Shown here: one piece after another, positions 27,171 through 34,892 of the stretch | How the letters are laid out: every line of letters begins with the position of its first letter | How positions within the stretch are numbered: position 1 is the first letter of the stretch | NCBI GenBank assembly: GCA_031404815.1 | Contig: JANNIH010000054.1 | Coordinates: forward strand, 186,001-250,000 | From: DASYKS01 sp031404815 | GTDB lineage: Bacteria > Acidobacteriota > Thermoanaerobaculia > Multivoradales > UBA5704 | Direction: 5' to 3' | DNA length: 64,000 nt | The notes under the pieces: generated by a model | Seen by the model: the letters and a program-made list of their open reading frames with translations, nothing else | Told to the model about the DNA's origin: nothing | The model's database searches: none | Translations under genes and position numbers: made by a program

Positions 27171-27260
27171 TGGCGGTGAGGGTGGGATTCGAACCCACGG
27201 TAGAGTTTCCCCTACACACGCTTTCCAAGCGTGCTCCTTAAGCCACTCGGACACCTCACC
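27171..27260 (-). tRNA. tRNA-Ser (GGA)
   Basis: Read on the minus strand, acceptor arms GGTGAGG/CCTCACC pair, the anticodon stem CACGC/GCGTG carries loop TTGGAAA, giving anticodon GGA for UCC, and a long variable arm and encoded CCA are present. Its 5' end overlaps the stop codon of tadA by 5 nt, so the two are probably co-transcribed and cut apart by RNase P. Confidence 0.95.
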
Positions 27261-27774
27261 TAACGACTTCTAAAGTACCGATCTGCCCAGCCCGAAGCCG
27301 CGCGAAGAACCGCCTAAGTAGCTCGGCGCAATCCGCCGCCAACACGCCCTCGACAACATTGAGCCGATGGTTCAAACGCTCGTCCCGAACTAGATTGCCT
27401 AGACTACCGCAGTAACCGGCTTTCGGGTCCGAAGCACCGAACACCAACCGGTCCACTCGGCTAGCGACCAACGCTCCGGCGCACATCGCGCACGGCTCGA
27501 GGGTCACGAAAACGCTGCACCCACTCAACCGCCAAACACCGAGTTCCTTTGCCGCCTCGCGAATCGCCAGAATCTCGGCGTGACCCAGAGGGTCGCGGTC
27601 GATCTCCCGTCGATTATACCCGCGCCCGACCACTCGCCCGCAAAAAACGATCACGGCTCCAACCGGCACCTCGCCGATCGACTCCGCTCGCCGCGCCTCC
27701 TCAAGGGCCAGCTCCATCCACTCTCGATCCCCGAATTCGGATGAAGTGTCCGCGGTCCCATGTTTAGCGTCCAA
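27256..27774 (-). CDS. tadA: tRNA adenosine(34) deaminase
   Basis: A 172-residue cytidine-deaminase-fold protein. The zinc site is HAE (in LGHAEILAIREA, near residue 65) with the PCAMC motif (TLEPCAMCAGAL). TadA makes inosine at position 34 of tRNA-Arg(ACG). The start may be the ATG at 27774 or a later one (MELALEEARRA), which is closer to the usual length. The stop codon lies within the 5' acceptor stem of tRNA-Ser(GGA). Confidence 0.95.
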   Translation of the reverse strand: MDAKHGTADTSSEFGDREWMELALEEARRAESIGEVPVGAVIVFCGRVVGRGYNRREIDRDPLGHAEILAIREAAKELGVWRLSGCSVFVTLEPCAMCAGALVASRVDRLVFGASDPKAGYCGSLGNLVRDERLNHRLNVVEGVLAADCAELLRRFFARLRAGQIGTLEVVR

Positions 27775-27967
27775 CGAGTGCGGTATGGTAGACCAACTCG
27801 GCGAGCACGTAAACCCGCCGTCGCGGATCGTTTGCGGATCGTTTGACCCGCAGCAAATAAGCCGAGGCGACGAAACCGGCCCCGCCCTTCTTTACAGCCT
27901 CCTGGCCGACCACGTAGGATAGATCTCTTACCGGCAGGTACCGACGAAGGGTTCGGGTCCTGTGCAT
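27764..27967 (-). CDS. Doubtful small ORF upstream of tadA
   Basis: A 67-residue frame overlapping the tadA start by 11 bp and the SRP RNA gene (opposite strand) at its 5' end. It is basic and has no recognisable domain. The region must also hold the SRP RNA promoter. The overlap with tadA is compatible with translational coupling, but I see no ribosome site or family match that makes it convincing. Confidence 0.25.
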   Translation of the reverse strand: MHRTRTLRRYLPVRDLSYVVGQEAVKKGGAGFVASAYLLRVKRSANDPRRRVYVLAELVYHTALVGR

Positions 27968-28055
27968 CGATCCTCACCGAACCTCGTCAGGCCCGGAAGG
28001 GAGCAGCGATAAGGTTGGGCGACCGAGTGCCGCAGATCAACCGGAACCCTTCGTC
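27943..28055 (+). ncRNA. ffs: Signal recognition particle RNA, small bacterial type
   Basis: The conserved SRP core is visible: GTCAGGCCCGGAAGGGAGCA followed by GCGATAAGGTT, the Ffh-binding domain with its GGAA tetraloop. The flanks pair over 12 bp, GACGAAGGGTTC (27943-27954) with GAACCCTTCGTC (28044-28055), giving a hairpin of about 113 nt. It directs ribosomes making membrane proteins to the translocon with Ffh. It stands just before dnaX, the order seen in many bacteria. The ends are estimated from the stem. Confidence 0.93.
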
Positions 28056-28092
28056 GATATCCTGCCCCGACCTAGACTACCAAACGACAACC

Positions 28093-29739
28093 ATGGCCTA
28101 TCAGGTTCTCGCTCGAAAGTGGCGGCCTCAGGACTTTGCCAGCCTCATTGGCCAAGAAGCGATCGTCACCGCCCTGCGCAATGCGCTTCGCGAGGGGCGG
28201 ATAGCCCAGGCTTACCTCTTCTCCGGCATTCGTGGCGTCGGAAAGACGACCGCCGCCCGCGTTCTCGCCAAAGCCCTGAATTGTGAGAAGGGGCTTGGTG
28301 GCGATCCTTGCAACGACTGCCTGCCCTGTCGAGAGATCACCCGCGGCGCCGATCTCGACGTCATAGAAGTTGACGCCGCTACCTACTCCAAAGTCGAACA
28401 GGTTCGCGAGCTGACAGAAAGCCTGCGATACGGGCCGGCTCGGGACCGGTACAAAGTCGTGGTCCTCGACGAGATTCATCGCCTCTCTCGACAGGCGTTC
28501 GACGCGCTTCTCAAGATCGTCGAAGAGCCACCACCTCACTTGGTATTCATCTTCGCGACCACCGAGGCGGACTCGGTCCCCGTTACCATCCTCTCGCGTT
28601 GTCAAGAGTTCCGCTTCAAACGCGTCCCCTCACTCGAAGTTGCGGCCCTGTTGCGACGGGTCTGCGTCGAGGAGGAGATCTCCACCAGTGAAACAGCACT
28701 CCGCCTCATCGCTCGCGCAGGCGAAGGGAGCGTTCGCGACGCCGTCGCGTTGCTCGACCAACTCGCAACCTTCGGCAACCGCACAATCTCCGACGACGAC
28801 GCCGTCCGTCTTCTCGGCGGTCTCGACACTGCGCTCTTCCACCGACTTCTCCAGGCCATCCTGATCGGCGACCATTTGGCCGTCCGGGAGGCCTCGCACC
28901 GCATTGAGGAGGAAGGGTGGGACGCGCGAAACGTCTACGGCCAGTTTCTTGCTTTCGTGCGAGACGCTCTCCATCTCTCGCTCGGCGGCTCGCCTAAGGC
29001 GATCGATCTACCCGAAGAAGAGGCCCGAGCGCTCTCCCAGCTCGCCGAAGTCGCCGGCTACGAAAACCTCCTACGCCTTCTTAGTCAGCTCCTGGCGAGC
29101 GAATCTTCCGTTCGCCGCAGCGAAACAGGGGTCCTGGCGGTCGAGATCGCATGGCTGCGCGCTGCCGAACTCCCGAAACTAGTGCGCCTCGAGGAGCTTC
29201 TCTCCGTCGGCGCTGGCGGGGTACCGCTAGCTGCGGCATGCCGACCGGCTCTGCCGCCGCGTCCACTCCCACAGCCGCATGAGGCACCCCTAAGAACCTC
29301 TCTTCCTCCTGCTTCCCCGAAGCTTGCCACCACATCGATCGAAACACCGAACCTCCCGCCGCCGAGAGTCGGCGCCGCGGACCCCCTCAACTGGTTTCTA
29401 GAAGAGGTTCGCAAACGAAAACCTCCGCTCGCGTCTCATCTCGACCGCGCTGTCCTCTGCTTAGAAGACGGTTTGCTGACCATCTCCTACGACCCTGGGG
29501 ATGTCCAACTTCGGGACGGCTTGAACCGAGGCAGCAATCCTCAGATACTGCAAGAGGCCATCGCCGCAGTCTGGGGCACCGAGGTCGCCTGGCGGGCACT
29601 CGCCGGAAACCAAACATCCGCCAGCCCGAAAAGAAAAGAACCTACAAGCCACGAACCACCTGTACCGATCGACAACCCCACCGTCCAGACTCTCCTCGAG
29701 CTCTTCGGTGGCCGGGTCGAAGCGACAGAGGAAAGCTAG
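28093..29739 (+). CDS. dnaX: DNA polymerase III subunit gamma/tau
   Basis: A 548-residue clamp-loader ATPase starting MAYQVLARKWRPQDF. Walker A is SGIRGVGKTT. A zinc-binding group of four cysteines follows in LNCEKGLGGDPCNDCLPC, then Walker B VVVLDEIHRLS and the sensor SRC in TILSRCQEF. Domain III and a Pro-rich tau-type tail follow. The ATG at 28093 is the natural start; the frame upstream runs through the SRP RNA. It is followed by ybaB and recR, the common order. No clear slippery site for making gamma by frameshifting was seen. Confidence 0.97.
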   Translation: MAYQVLARKWRPQDFASLIGQEAIVTALRNALREGRIAQAYLFSGIRGVGKTTAARVLAKALNCEKGLGGDPCNDCLPCREITRGADLDVIEVDAATYSKVEQVRELTESLRYGPARDRYKVVVLDEIHRLSRQAFDALLKIVEEPPPHLVFIFATTEADSVPVTILSRCQEFRFKRVPSLEVAALLRRVCVEEEISTSETALRLIARAGEGSVRDAVALLDQLATFGNRTISDDDAVRLLGGLDTALFHRLLQAILIGDHLAVREASHRIEEEGWDARNVYGQFLAFVRDALHLSLGGSPKAIDLPEEEARALSQLAEVAGYENLLRLLSQLLASESSVRRSETGVLAVEIAWLRAAELPKLVRLEELLSVGAGGVPLAAACRPALPPRPLPQPHEAPLRTSLPPASPKLATTSIETPNLPPPRVGAADPLNWFLEEVRKRKPPLASHLDRAVLCLEDGLLTISYDPGDVQLRDGLNRGSNPQILQEAIAAVWGTEVAWRALAGNQTSASPKRKEPTSHEPPVPIDNPTVQTLLELFGGRVEATEES

Positions 29740-29760
29740 TCTCTAGCGAGGAGATTTGGG

Positions 29761-30057
29761 ATGAGCAGCATGCGGCAACTGATGAAGCAGGCGCAGGAAA
29801 TGCAAGAGCGCCTGCAGCGCGAACTTGGAGAAACCACCGTAGAGGCAAGCGTCGGGGGCGGAATGGTGACCCTCGTGATGAACGGCCACAAGCAGCTCGT
29901 TTCGGCAAAGATCGATCCAGAGGTGCTCGATCCAGAAGATCCCTCGGTCCTCGAGGACCTAATCGTTGCAGCGGTCAATGAAGCCGGACGCAAGATCGAG
30001 GAAACGATGCAAGCTAAGGTCGGCTCCATGGCCTCGAGCCTTCCCGGCCTGTTCTAG
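29761..30057 (+). CDS. ybaB: Nucleoid-associated protein YbaB/EbfC
   Basis: A 98-residue protein with the complete family pattern: MRQLMKQAQEMQERLQRELGETTVEASVGGGMVTLVMNGHKQLVSAKID. A helical C-terminus, LEDLIVAAVNEAGRKIEETMQAK, completes it. It binds DNA as a dimer. It lies between dnaX (22 bp before) and recR (12 bp after), the standard arrangement. Confidence 0.97.
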   Translation: MSSMRQLMKQAQEMQERLQRELGETTVEASVGGGMVTLVMNGHKQLVSAKIDPEVLDPEDPSVLEDLIVAAVNEAGRKIEETMQAKVGSMASSLPGLF

Positions 30058-30069
30058 CTCACAGAACCG

Positions 30070-30654
30070 ATGTCCGATCCGTTGGTCCGCCTCGTTGGCG
30101 AACTCGCACGCCTGCCTTCGATTGGCCCGAAGACCGCGAGCCGACTTGCTCACCACCTTCTCAAGGTGCCCAAGCAAGAGGCGGAATCGCTTGCGCGTGC
30201 GATCGTCGAGGTCAAAGAGAAGCTTTTCCACTGCTCCCTTTGCAACGCGATCACCGCGGTCGAACCTTGCGCTATCTGCGCCGACGTCGGACGCGACCGG
30301 ACCAGAATCTGCGTGGTCGAAGAGCCCTTCAATATCGCTCCCCTCGAACGAACCGGGGAGTTCCGTGGCCTTTACCACGTCCTACTCGGCGCGCTCTCGC
30401 CACACCGGGGAATCGGCCCTGACCGCCTGGCGATCGCCGGGCTCCTCGACCGCCTCCTTGGAGTCGAGGAGATCATCGTTGCGACCAACCCTAACGTCGA
30501 GGGCGAAGCGACCGCGCTCTACCTCGCTCGACTACTCAGATCGCGCGGTGTCCTCGTCACACGCCTCGCGTTCGGTATGCCGATTGGCGGCGATATCGAG
30601 TACACGGACCAAGTGACGCTGGGCCGATCGCTCGCTGGCCGTCGAGAGCTCTAA
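30070..30654 (+). CDS. recR: Recombination protein RecR
   Basis: A 194-residue RecR of normal length. It has the helix-hairpin-helix LARLPSIGPKTASRLAHHLL, a four-cysteine zinc finger (HCSLCNAITAVEPCAIC), and a Toprim domain beginning ICVVEEPFNIAPLERTGEFRG. The signature G-GP after the Toprim Asp/Glu (SPHRGIGPDRL) is present. It loads RecA with RecF and RecO; recF is also in this window at 37585. Confidence 0.97.
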   Translation: MSDPLVRLVGELARLPSIGPKTASRLAHHLLKVPKQEAESLARAIVEVKEKLFHCSLCNAITAVEPCAICADVGRDRTRICVVEEPFNIAPLERTGEFRGLYHVLLGALSPHRGIGPDRLAIAGLLDRLLGVEEIIVATNPNVEGEATALYLARLLRSRGVLVTRLAFGMPIGGDIEYTDQVTLGRSLAGRREL

Positions 30655-30658
30655 GGGG

Positions 30659-31981
30659 ATGGATCAGCCCTCACGACTCGTTCGAGGAGACCTTTCGCCG
30701 CGAATCGTCACGCCCCCTCCAGGGCCTCGATCACGGGCACTATGCATCGAACTCGATCGCCACCTCGCTCCCGGTCAGTCGACGGTCGTCGGGGGAGAGC
30801 CTGCCCTCGTTTGGGAAGAGGCCCTCGGAAGTAACGTCCTTGATGTCGATGGCAATCTCTTTGTCGATCTGACCGCCGGCTTTGGCGTCGCCGCCATCGG
30901 CCATCGACGGGCGGAGATCCTTGGCGCGATTGCCCACCAGGGGGCGCGCCTCATCCATGCTCTCGGCGATGTCGCTGCGCATCCGGCTCGTGTCGAACTC
31001 GCGCGGCGCCTCGCCCTCTGGGCACCGATTGCAAAAGAGAAGGACGAGATCCAGACCTTCTTTGCGGTCTCAGGTGCCGAGGCAATCGAGATCGCGCTCA
31101 AGACCTCCTTGGCGGCTACTGGCAAACCAGGAGTCATCGCTTTCGATCCGGGGTATCACGGCCTCACCCTCGGCGCGCTCGCCGTCTCGTCCCGACCGCT
31201 CTTTCGAGCACCTTTTGTTGCCCACCTCCACTCACACGTCGAGCGCTTCCCTTTCGGTGGACCTCTCGGTCCTCTCGCCAAGCGCCTGGGCCGCGGCGAC
31301 ATCGGTGCTGTCATCTTCGAACCGGTCGTTGGCCGGGAGGGTGTCTTGTTCCCCCCTTCCGGTTGGCTTGCCTCCCTTGCAGAACTTGGCCGGAGCGCCG
31401 GAGCCCTGCTCATCGCCGACGAGATCTTCTCCGGCTTTGGCCGCACAGGGCACCGCTTTGCGGTCGAGGCCGAGGGAGTCCGTCCTGATCTTCTCTGCTG
31501 CGGCAAGGCGCTCGGCGGTGGCCTGCCGATCGCAGCAGTGCTCGCAAACCGCCAAACCTTCGGCGCTTGGATCACCCCCGGCGAAGCGCTGCACACGGCT
31601 ACCTTCGCTGCCCACCCTCTTGCCTGCGCAGCGGCTCTCGCGACGCTCGACATTCTGGAACAAGAGAACCTGCCAGATCGAGCGTTCGCCCACGGTGAGA
31701 CGCTCTTGCCTCGGCTCTCGAAATGGCCGAGCCGCTTCGCTCCGGTCGCGGCGGCAAGGGGACGCGGACTGCTTTGGGGAATCGAACTCCGCTCGGCTCT
31801 AGAAGCAAAGCGCCTGGTCGCCGGAGCACTCGGTCGCGGAGTCCTTCTTCTCGCCGGGGGGCCGCGAGGAAACGTCGCCCAAATCGCGCCGCCACTCACC
31901 ATCACCTCAAAACAGTTGGAGCGCTCCCTCGACCTTATTGAGTCGGTCCTCGGAGCAATGCACAAAGACAGTAACGCGTGA
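30659..31981 (+). CDS. Class III PLP aminotransferase
   Basis: A 440-residue fold-type I aminotransferase of the acetylornithine/4-aminobutyrate group. The domain markers are DVDGNLFVDLTAGFGVAAIGHRR, FFAVSGAEAIEIALK, the metal/PLP-phosphate loop LLIADEIFSGFGRTG, and the catalytic lysine in CCGKALGGGLPIAAV. Substrate is unclear; it is not a simple argD by context. It begins 4 bp after recR, and its stop overlaps the next gene (GTGA), suggesting a coupled transcript with the P-loop protein. Confidence 0.88.
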   Translation: MDQPSRLVRGDLSPRIVTPPPGPRSRALCIELDRHLAPGQSTVVGGEPALVWEEALGSNVLDVDGNLFVDLTAGFGVAAIGHRRAEILGAIAHQGARLIHALGDVAAHPARVELARRLALWAPIAKEKDEIQTFFAVSGAEAIEIALKTSLAATGKPGVIAFDPGYHGLTLGALAVSSRPLFRAPFVAHLHSHVERFPFGGPLGPLAKRLGRGDIGAVIFEPVVGREGVLFPPSGWLASLAELGRSAGALLIADEIFSGFGRTGHRFAVEAEGVRPDLLCCGKALGGGLPIAAVLANRQTFGAWITPGEALHTATFAAHPLACAAALATLDILEQENLPDRAFAHGETLLPRLSKWPSRFAPVAAARGRGLLWGIELRSALEAKRLVAGALGRGVLLLAGGPRGNVAQIAPPLTITSKQLERSLDLIESVLGAMHKDSNA

Positions 31982-32547
31982 ACGCCTTGCCACACTTCAA
32001 GATCGCTTTCATCGGCACTCATGGCGTCGGCAAGACGACGCTCTGCTATGGACTGGCGGCTCTACTCAAGGCGCGCGACCTCTCGGTCGAGGTTGTACAC
32101 GAGGTCGCCCGCCGCTGCCCTCTGCCGATCAACGAAGAGACGTCTGTCGCCGCCCAGACCTGGATCCTCCACTCCCAGATCGCCGAGGAGATCCAGGCGG
32201 AGGGCCGCTATCCGGTGGTGGTCTGCGACCGAAGCGTCCTCGACAACTATGTTTACCTCCTGCTAGCCGCAGGCCGGCAGAATTCCCTCGAGACGCTGAT
32301 CGAAAACTGGGTGGCAACGTACGACCTGCTCGTCCATGTGCCAATCGTCTTTTCTCCTTCACCGGACGGCATCCGCTCTCAAAACACCAGCTTCCAAGCG
32401 GCGGTCGAACAGCGCCTCAACCGCGAGCTCAACCATCGCGGTTTGTTCGCCCTCCGCCTCGATCCAGGCCACCGCGAAAGCTGGCTCGAATCCGTTGAAC
32501 GCGAGGTCTGGGCGCGCCTTCGTCCAACACAGCTGCCTTTGCTTTGA
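31978..32547 (+). CDS. P-loop AAA-family nucleotide-binding protein
   Basis: A 189-residue protein with Walker A GTHGVGKTT near residue 12, then ARRCPLP, a Walker-B-like VVVCDRSVLDNYVYLL and a C-terminal helical part. This is the pattern of the NadR-kinase/Ttd14-like P-loop group (AAA_28), which includes ribosylnicotinamide kinases and nucleotide-binding signalling proteins. The function is not known. The GTG at 31978 overlaps the aminotransferase stop. A cNMP-binding protein follows 22 bp later. Confidence 0.75.
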   Translation: MNALPHFKIAFIGTHGVGKTTLCYGLAALLKARDLSVEVVHEVARRCPLPINEETSVAAQTWILHSQIAEEIQAEGRYPVVVCDRSVLDNYVYLLLAAGRQNSLETLIENWVATYDLLVHVPIVFSPSPDGIRSQNTSFQAAVEQRLNRELNHRGLFALRLDPGHRESWLESVEREVWARLRPTQLPLL

Positions 32548-32569
32548 GCTGGGCTAGAATCATCAGATC

Positions 32570-33556
32570 GTGGCCCTATCTCCTCTGTTACTTCGCCGCT
32601 GGGACTTGTTTGCCCATTTCAGTGATCCCCAACTCGACCACCTCGCCGAGCACGTCAATCGTCTCCGCTTCGACGCCGGTTCCGCCGTCCTCAAGGAGGG
32701 AGAGCCTTCCCTCGGGGCATACCTAATCGAGAGTGGCGAGGTTCTCATCGAACGGAACACTCCCTACGGGCGTTTCGAGCTTGCTCGGCTCGGCCCCGGA
32801 GATCTGTTCGGCGAGACCAGCTTCGTCGATGGCCATGCCCGTTCGGGAAACGCCACCGCTACGACCGAAACCGCCCTGCTGACTCTTCAATCCGACGTTC
32901 TCGAACCGGCCCTCGAAAAGGACCAGAAGCTTAAGCTTTCTCTGTATTGGAGTTTTTGGAAGAGCCTGTCCCAAAAGCTCCGCGCCACCAACGACAAACT
33001 CACCCGGTTCTTCTCGACCTCCAGCCCGCCGATCGCCTCTCCAAACGCGATCGGGGCTCAGGCTTTCGGTGATTTTCGGGTCGACCTGGCTTCGAAGCGC
33101 AGGTTGTTCCAGGAACAAAAACTCTCAAATCTGGAGATCAACTTCCTCGCGTCCCTCTCAAAAGAGAAGAAGCTCGCACCAAACCAGGTTCTCTTTCGGG
33201 AAGGTGAGGTCGGAGACTCGATGTACGTGGTCCTTGAAGGACGGATTATGATCAGCAAATACATCCCGGGTGCCGGCGAGGAGGCCCTCGCCTTCCTTGA
33301 GCGCGGCGACTACTTCGGTGAAATGGCGCTGATCGACCACCAACCTCGCTCGGCGGATGCCACAGCCCACGAACAGGAGGCGGTGGTACTCGCGATCCCC
33401 CGCGAGGTGCTCGAAGGAATCCTCGATATCCAGAAGATCTCTTCACACAACCTGCTTAAGATCCTCTGTAACCTGGTCGCGACCCGTCTACGCGAGATCG
33501 ACGATAAGATCATAGGTTGGTTCATTCTGGCAGGCGGCTCCAGCGGGTCTTCCTGA
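32570..33556 (+). CDS. Tandem cyclic-nucleotide-binding domain protein
   Basis: A 328-residue protein with two cNMP-binding folds, about residues 8-130 and 195-320. The phosphate-binding cassettes are GDLFGETSFVDGHARSGNAT and GDYFGEMALIDHQPRSADAT; both retain the G-E and the Arg expected for a phosphate contact. A helical linker lies between them. There is no DNA-binding domain, so it resembles a regulatory adaptor rather than a CRP-type factor. The start is the GTG at 32570. Its 3' end overlaps mutY (convergent) by 35 bp. Confidence 0.85.
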   Translation: MALSPLLLRRWDLFAHFSDPQLDHLAEHVNRLRFDAGSAVLKEGEPSLGAYLIESGEVLIERNTPYGRFELARLGPGDLFGETSFVDGHARSGNATATTETALLTLQSDVLEPALEKDQKLKLSLYWSFWKSLSQKLRATNDKLTRFFSTSSPPIASPNAIGAQAFGDFRVDLASKRRLFQEQKLSNLEINFLASLSKEKKLAPNQVLFREGEVGDSMYVVLEGRIMISKYIPGAGEEALAFLERGDYFGEMALIDHQPRSADATAHEQEAVVLAIPREVLEGILDIQKISSHNLLKILCNLVATRLREIDDKIIGWFILAGGSSGSS

Positions 33557-34655
33557 CCTTCTCTGTCTCATCCCTTGCTTCGCGGACCTTATTCTCGGCC
33601 TTTCCGCACCTGGACAGAATCTTTCCCAGCAGCGAAGAGGCCGGGAGGTTCATGATCTCTTCCTTGGAGAACCAACCCGCTTCAGGTCCTTCCCGAACCT
33701 CTCCGTCGCCAATGACTTTACCGCGACAAACCACCACCCTTAAATCTCTAAACGTGATGCTGTGGCGTACCTTGCCTATCCGCTCACCGAGGTTCCATCT
33801 TCCGCCGTATCGCCTTCCTAGTTCCGCCGCCCCATCACCGCTGCCGGCTACAAACCAGGGCACTTCCCAAAGACCTGCCAACAGCGAGCTGTCGTCCGGC
33901 CGACGAAACAGGAGCGTTCTCCGCTCCTGGTCTTCGACGACGACCGCCTCGAGAAACACCTCCTCGCTATTGCGCACGACAGCGGACTTGGGAAAGCCCT
34001 CGACCTCGCCTTTCTCGAACGCTCTACACCCCTCCGCCAACGGACAGAGAAGACATCTCGGCCGTTTGGGAACGCAGATCGTGGCACCCAGTTCCATCAT
34101 CGCCTGATTAGAGTCACCCGCTCTTGACCGGTCGAGAAGCTTTGCCGCTGCATCGAGAAGCCTTCGGCGCGCCCCGGCCCTCTTGACGTTCCCTTCCTCG
34201 GCGAGCCTGCGAGCCAGGACCCTCTCTACGTTGCCGTCGAGAACCGGTACTGCGACGCCAAAGCAGATGCTCCCGATCGCAGCTGCAGTGTAGGCACCAA
34301 CGCCCGGCAACCTGAGGAGACCCTCCAGCGTGGTTGGAAACGCCCCTCCACCTGCCACCACCTGTCGCGCTGCAGCGTGGAGCTGCCGCGCGCGACGGTA
34401 GTAACCGAGCCCAGACCACGCGACCAGAACTTCGTCGATCGACGCGGCGGCGAGGGCATGCACCGACGGGAATTTAGCCAGGAACCTCCCGTAGAACGGC
34501 CGCGCCGTCTCGACCTGTGTCTGCTGCAACATGATCTCCGACAACCATACTCTGTAAGGATCCCGATCCCTCCGCCACGGCAGATCGCGACGATTCCTGT
34601 CGAACCACTCCAACAATGCGCCGGCATCCGCCGTCGGTTCTACTTGATCAGGCAT
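33522..34655 (-). CDS. mutY: A/G-specific adenine glycosylase
   Basis: A 377-residue MutY. The catalytic domain shows the Glu region MLQQTQVETARPFYGRF, the helix-hairpin-helix LLRLPGVGAYTAAAIGSI followed by the catalytic Asp in VLDGNVERVLARR, and the iron-sulfur loop C-x6-C-x2-C-x5-C in ICVPKRPRCLLCPLAEGC. A NUDIX-like C-terminal domain (from about residue 230) recognises 8-oxoG. It removes A opposite 8-oxoG. The ATG at 34655 is divergent from dnaA by 237 bp. Confidence 0.96.
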   Translation of the reverse strand: MPDQVEPTADAGALLEWFDRNRRDLPWRRDRDPYRVWLSEIMLQQTQVETARPFYGRFLAKFPSVHALAAASIDEVLVAWSGLGYYRRARQLHAAARQVVAGGGAFPTTLEGLLRLPGVGAYTAAAIGSICFGVAVPVLDGNVERVLARRLAEEGNVKRAGARRRLLDAAAKLLDRSRAGDSNQAMMELGATICVPKRPRCLLCPLAEGCRAFEKGEVEGFPKSAVVRNSEEVFLEAVVVEDQERRTLLFRRPDDSSLLAGLWEVPWFVAGSGDGAAELGRRYGGRWNLGERIGKVRHSITFRDLRVVVCRGKVIGDGEVREGPEAGWFSKEEIMNLPASSLLGKILSRCGKAENKVREARDETEKVRKTRWSRLPE

Positions 34656-34892
34656 AGAAACGAAGCCTCTCCCATCGCCGACTCAACCACCTACGGTCCG
34701 GCCTACTTTGCGATTCGCTAGTGGTTTGGCTCCGTCCAGGCCACCCTTGCGGGGGTCCCTGCGATGCTGTTACCCTGGCTCTGAGTCTGCGCACCACGGT
34801 CACCTCGTTTCCGACTATCGCTCTCGACTAAAAATTCTGAGATTTGAGAAACCCTGAATATCTTGTTTTTCTTCTGACCGGTCACTATTTCT

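Noticed and set aside
29620..29645. A-rich stretch in dnaX as a programmed frameshift site
   Set aside because: Reading frame gives AAA-AGA-AAA-GAA, not a proper A-AAA-AAG slippery heptamer, and no convincing stem follows.
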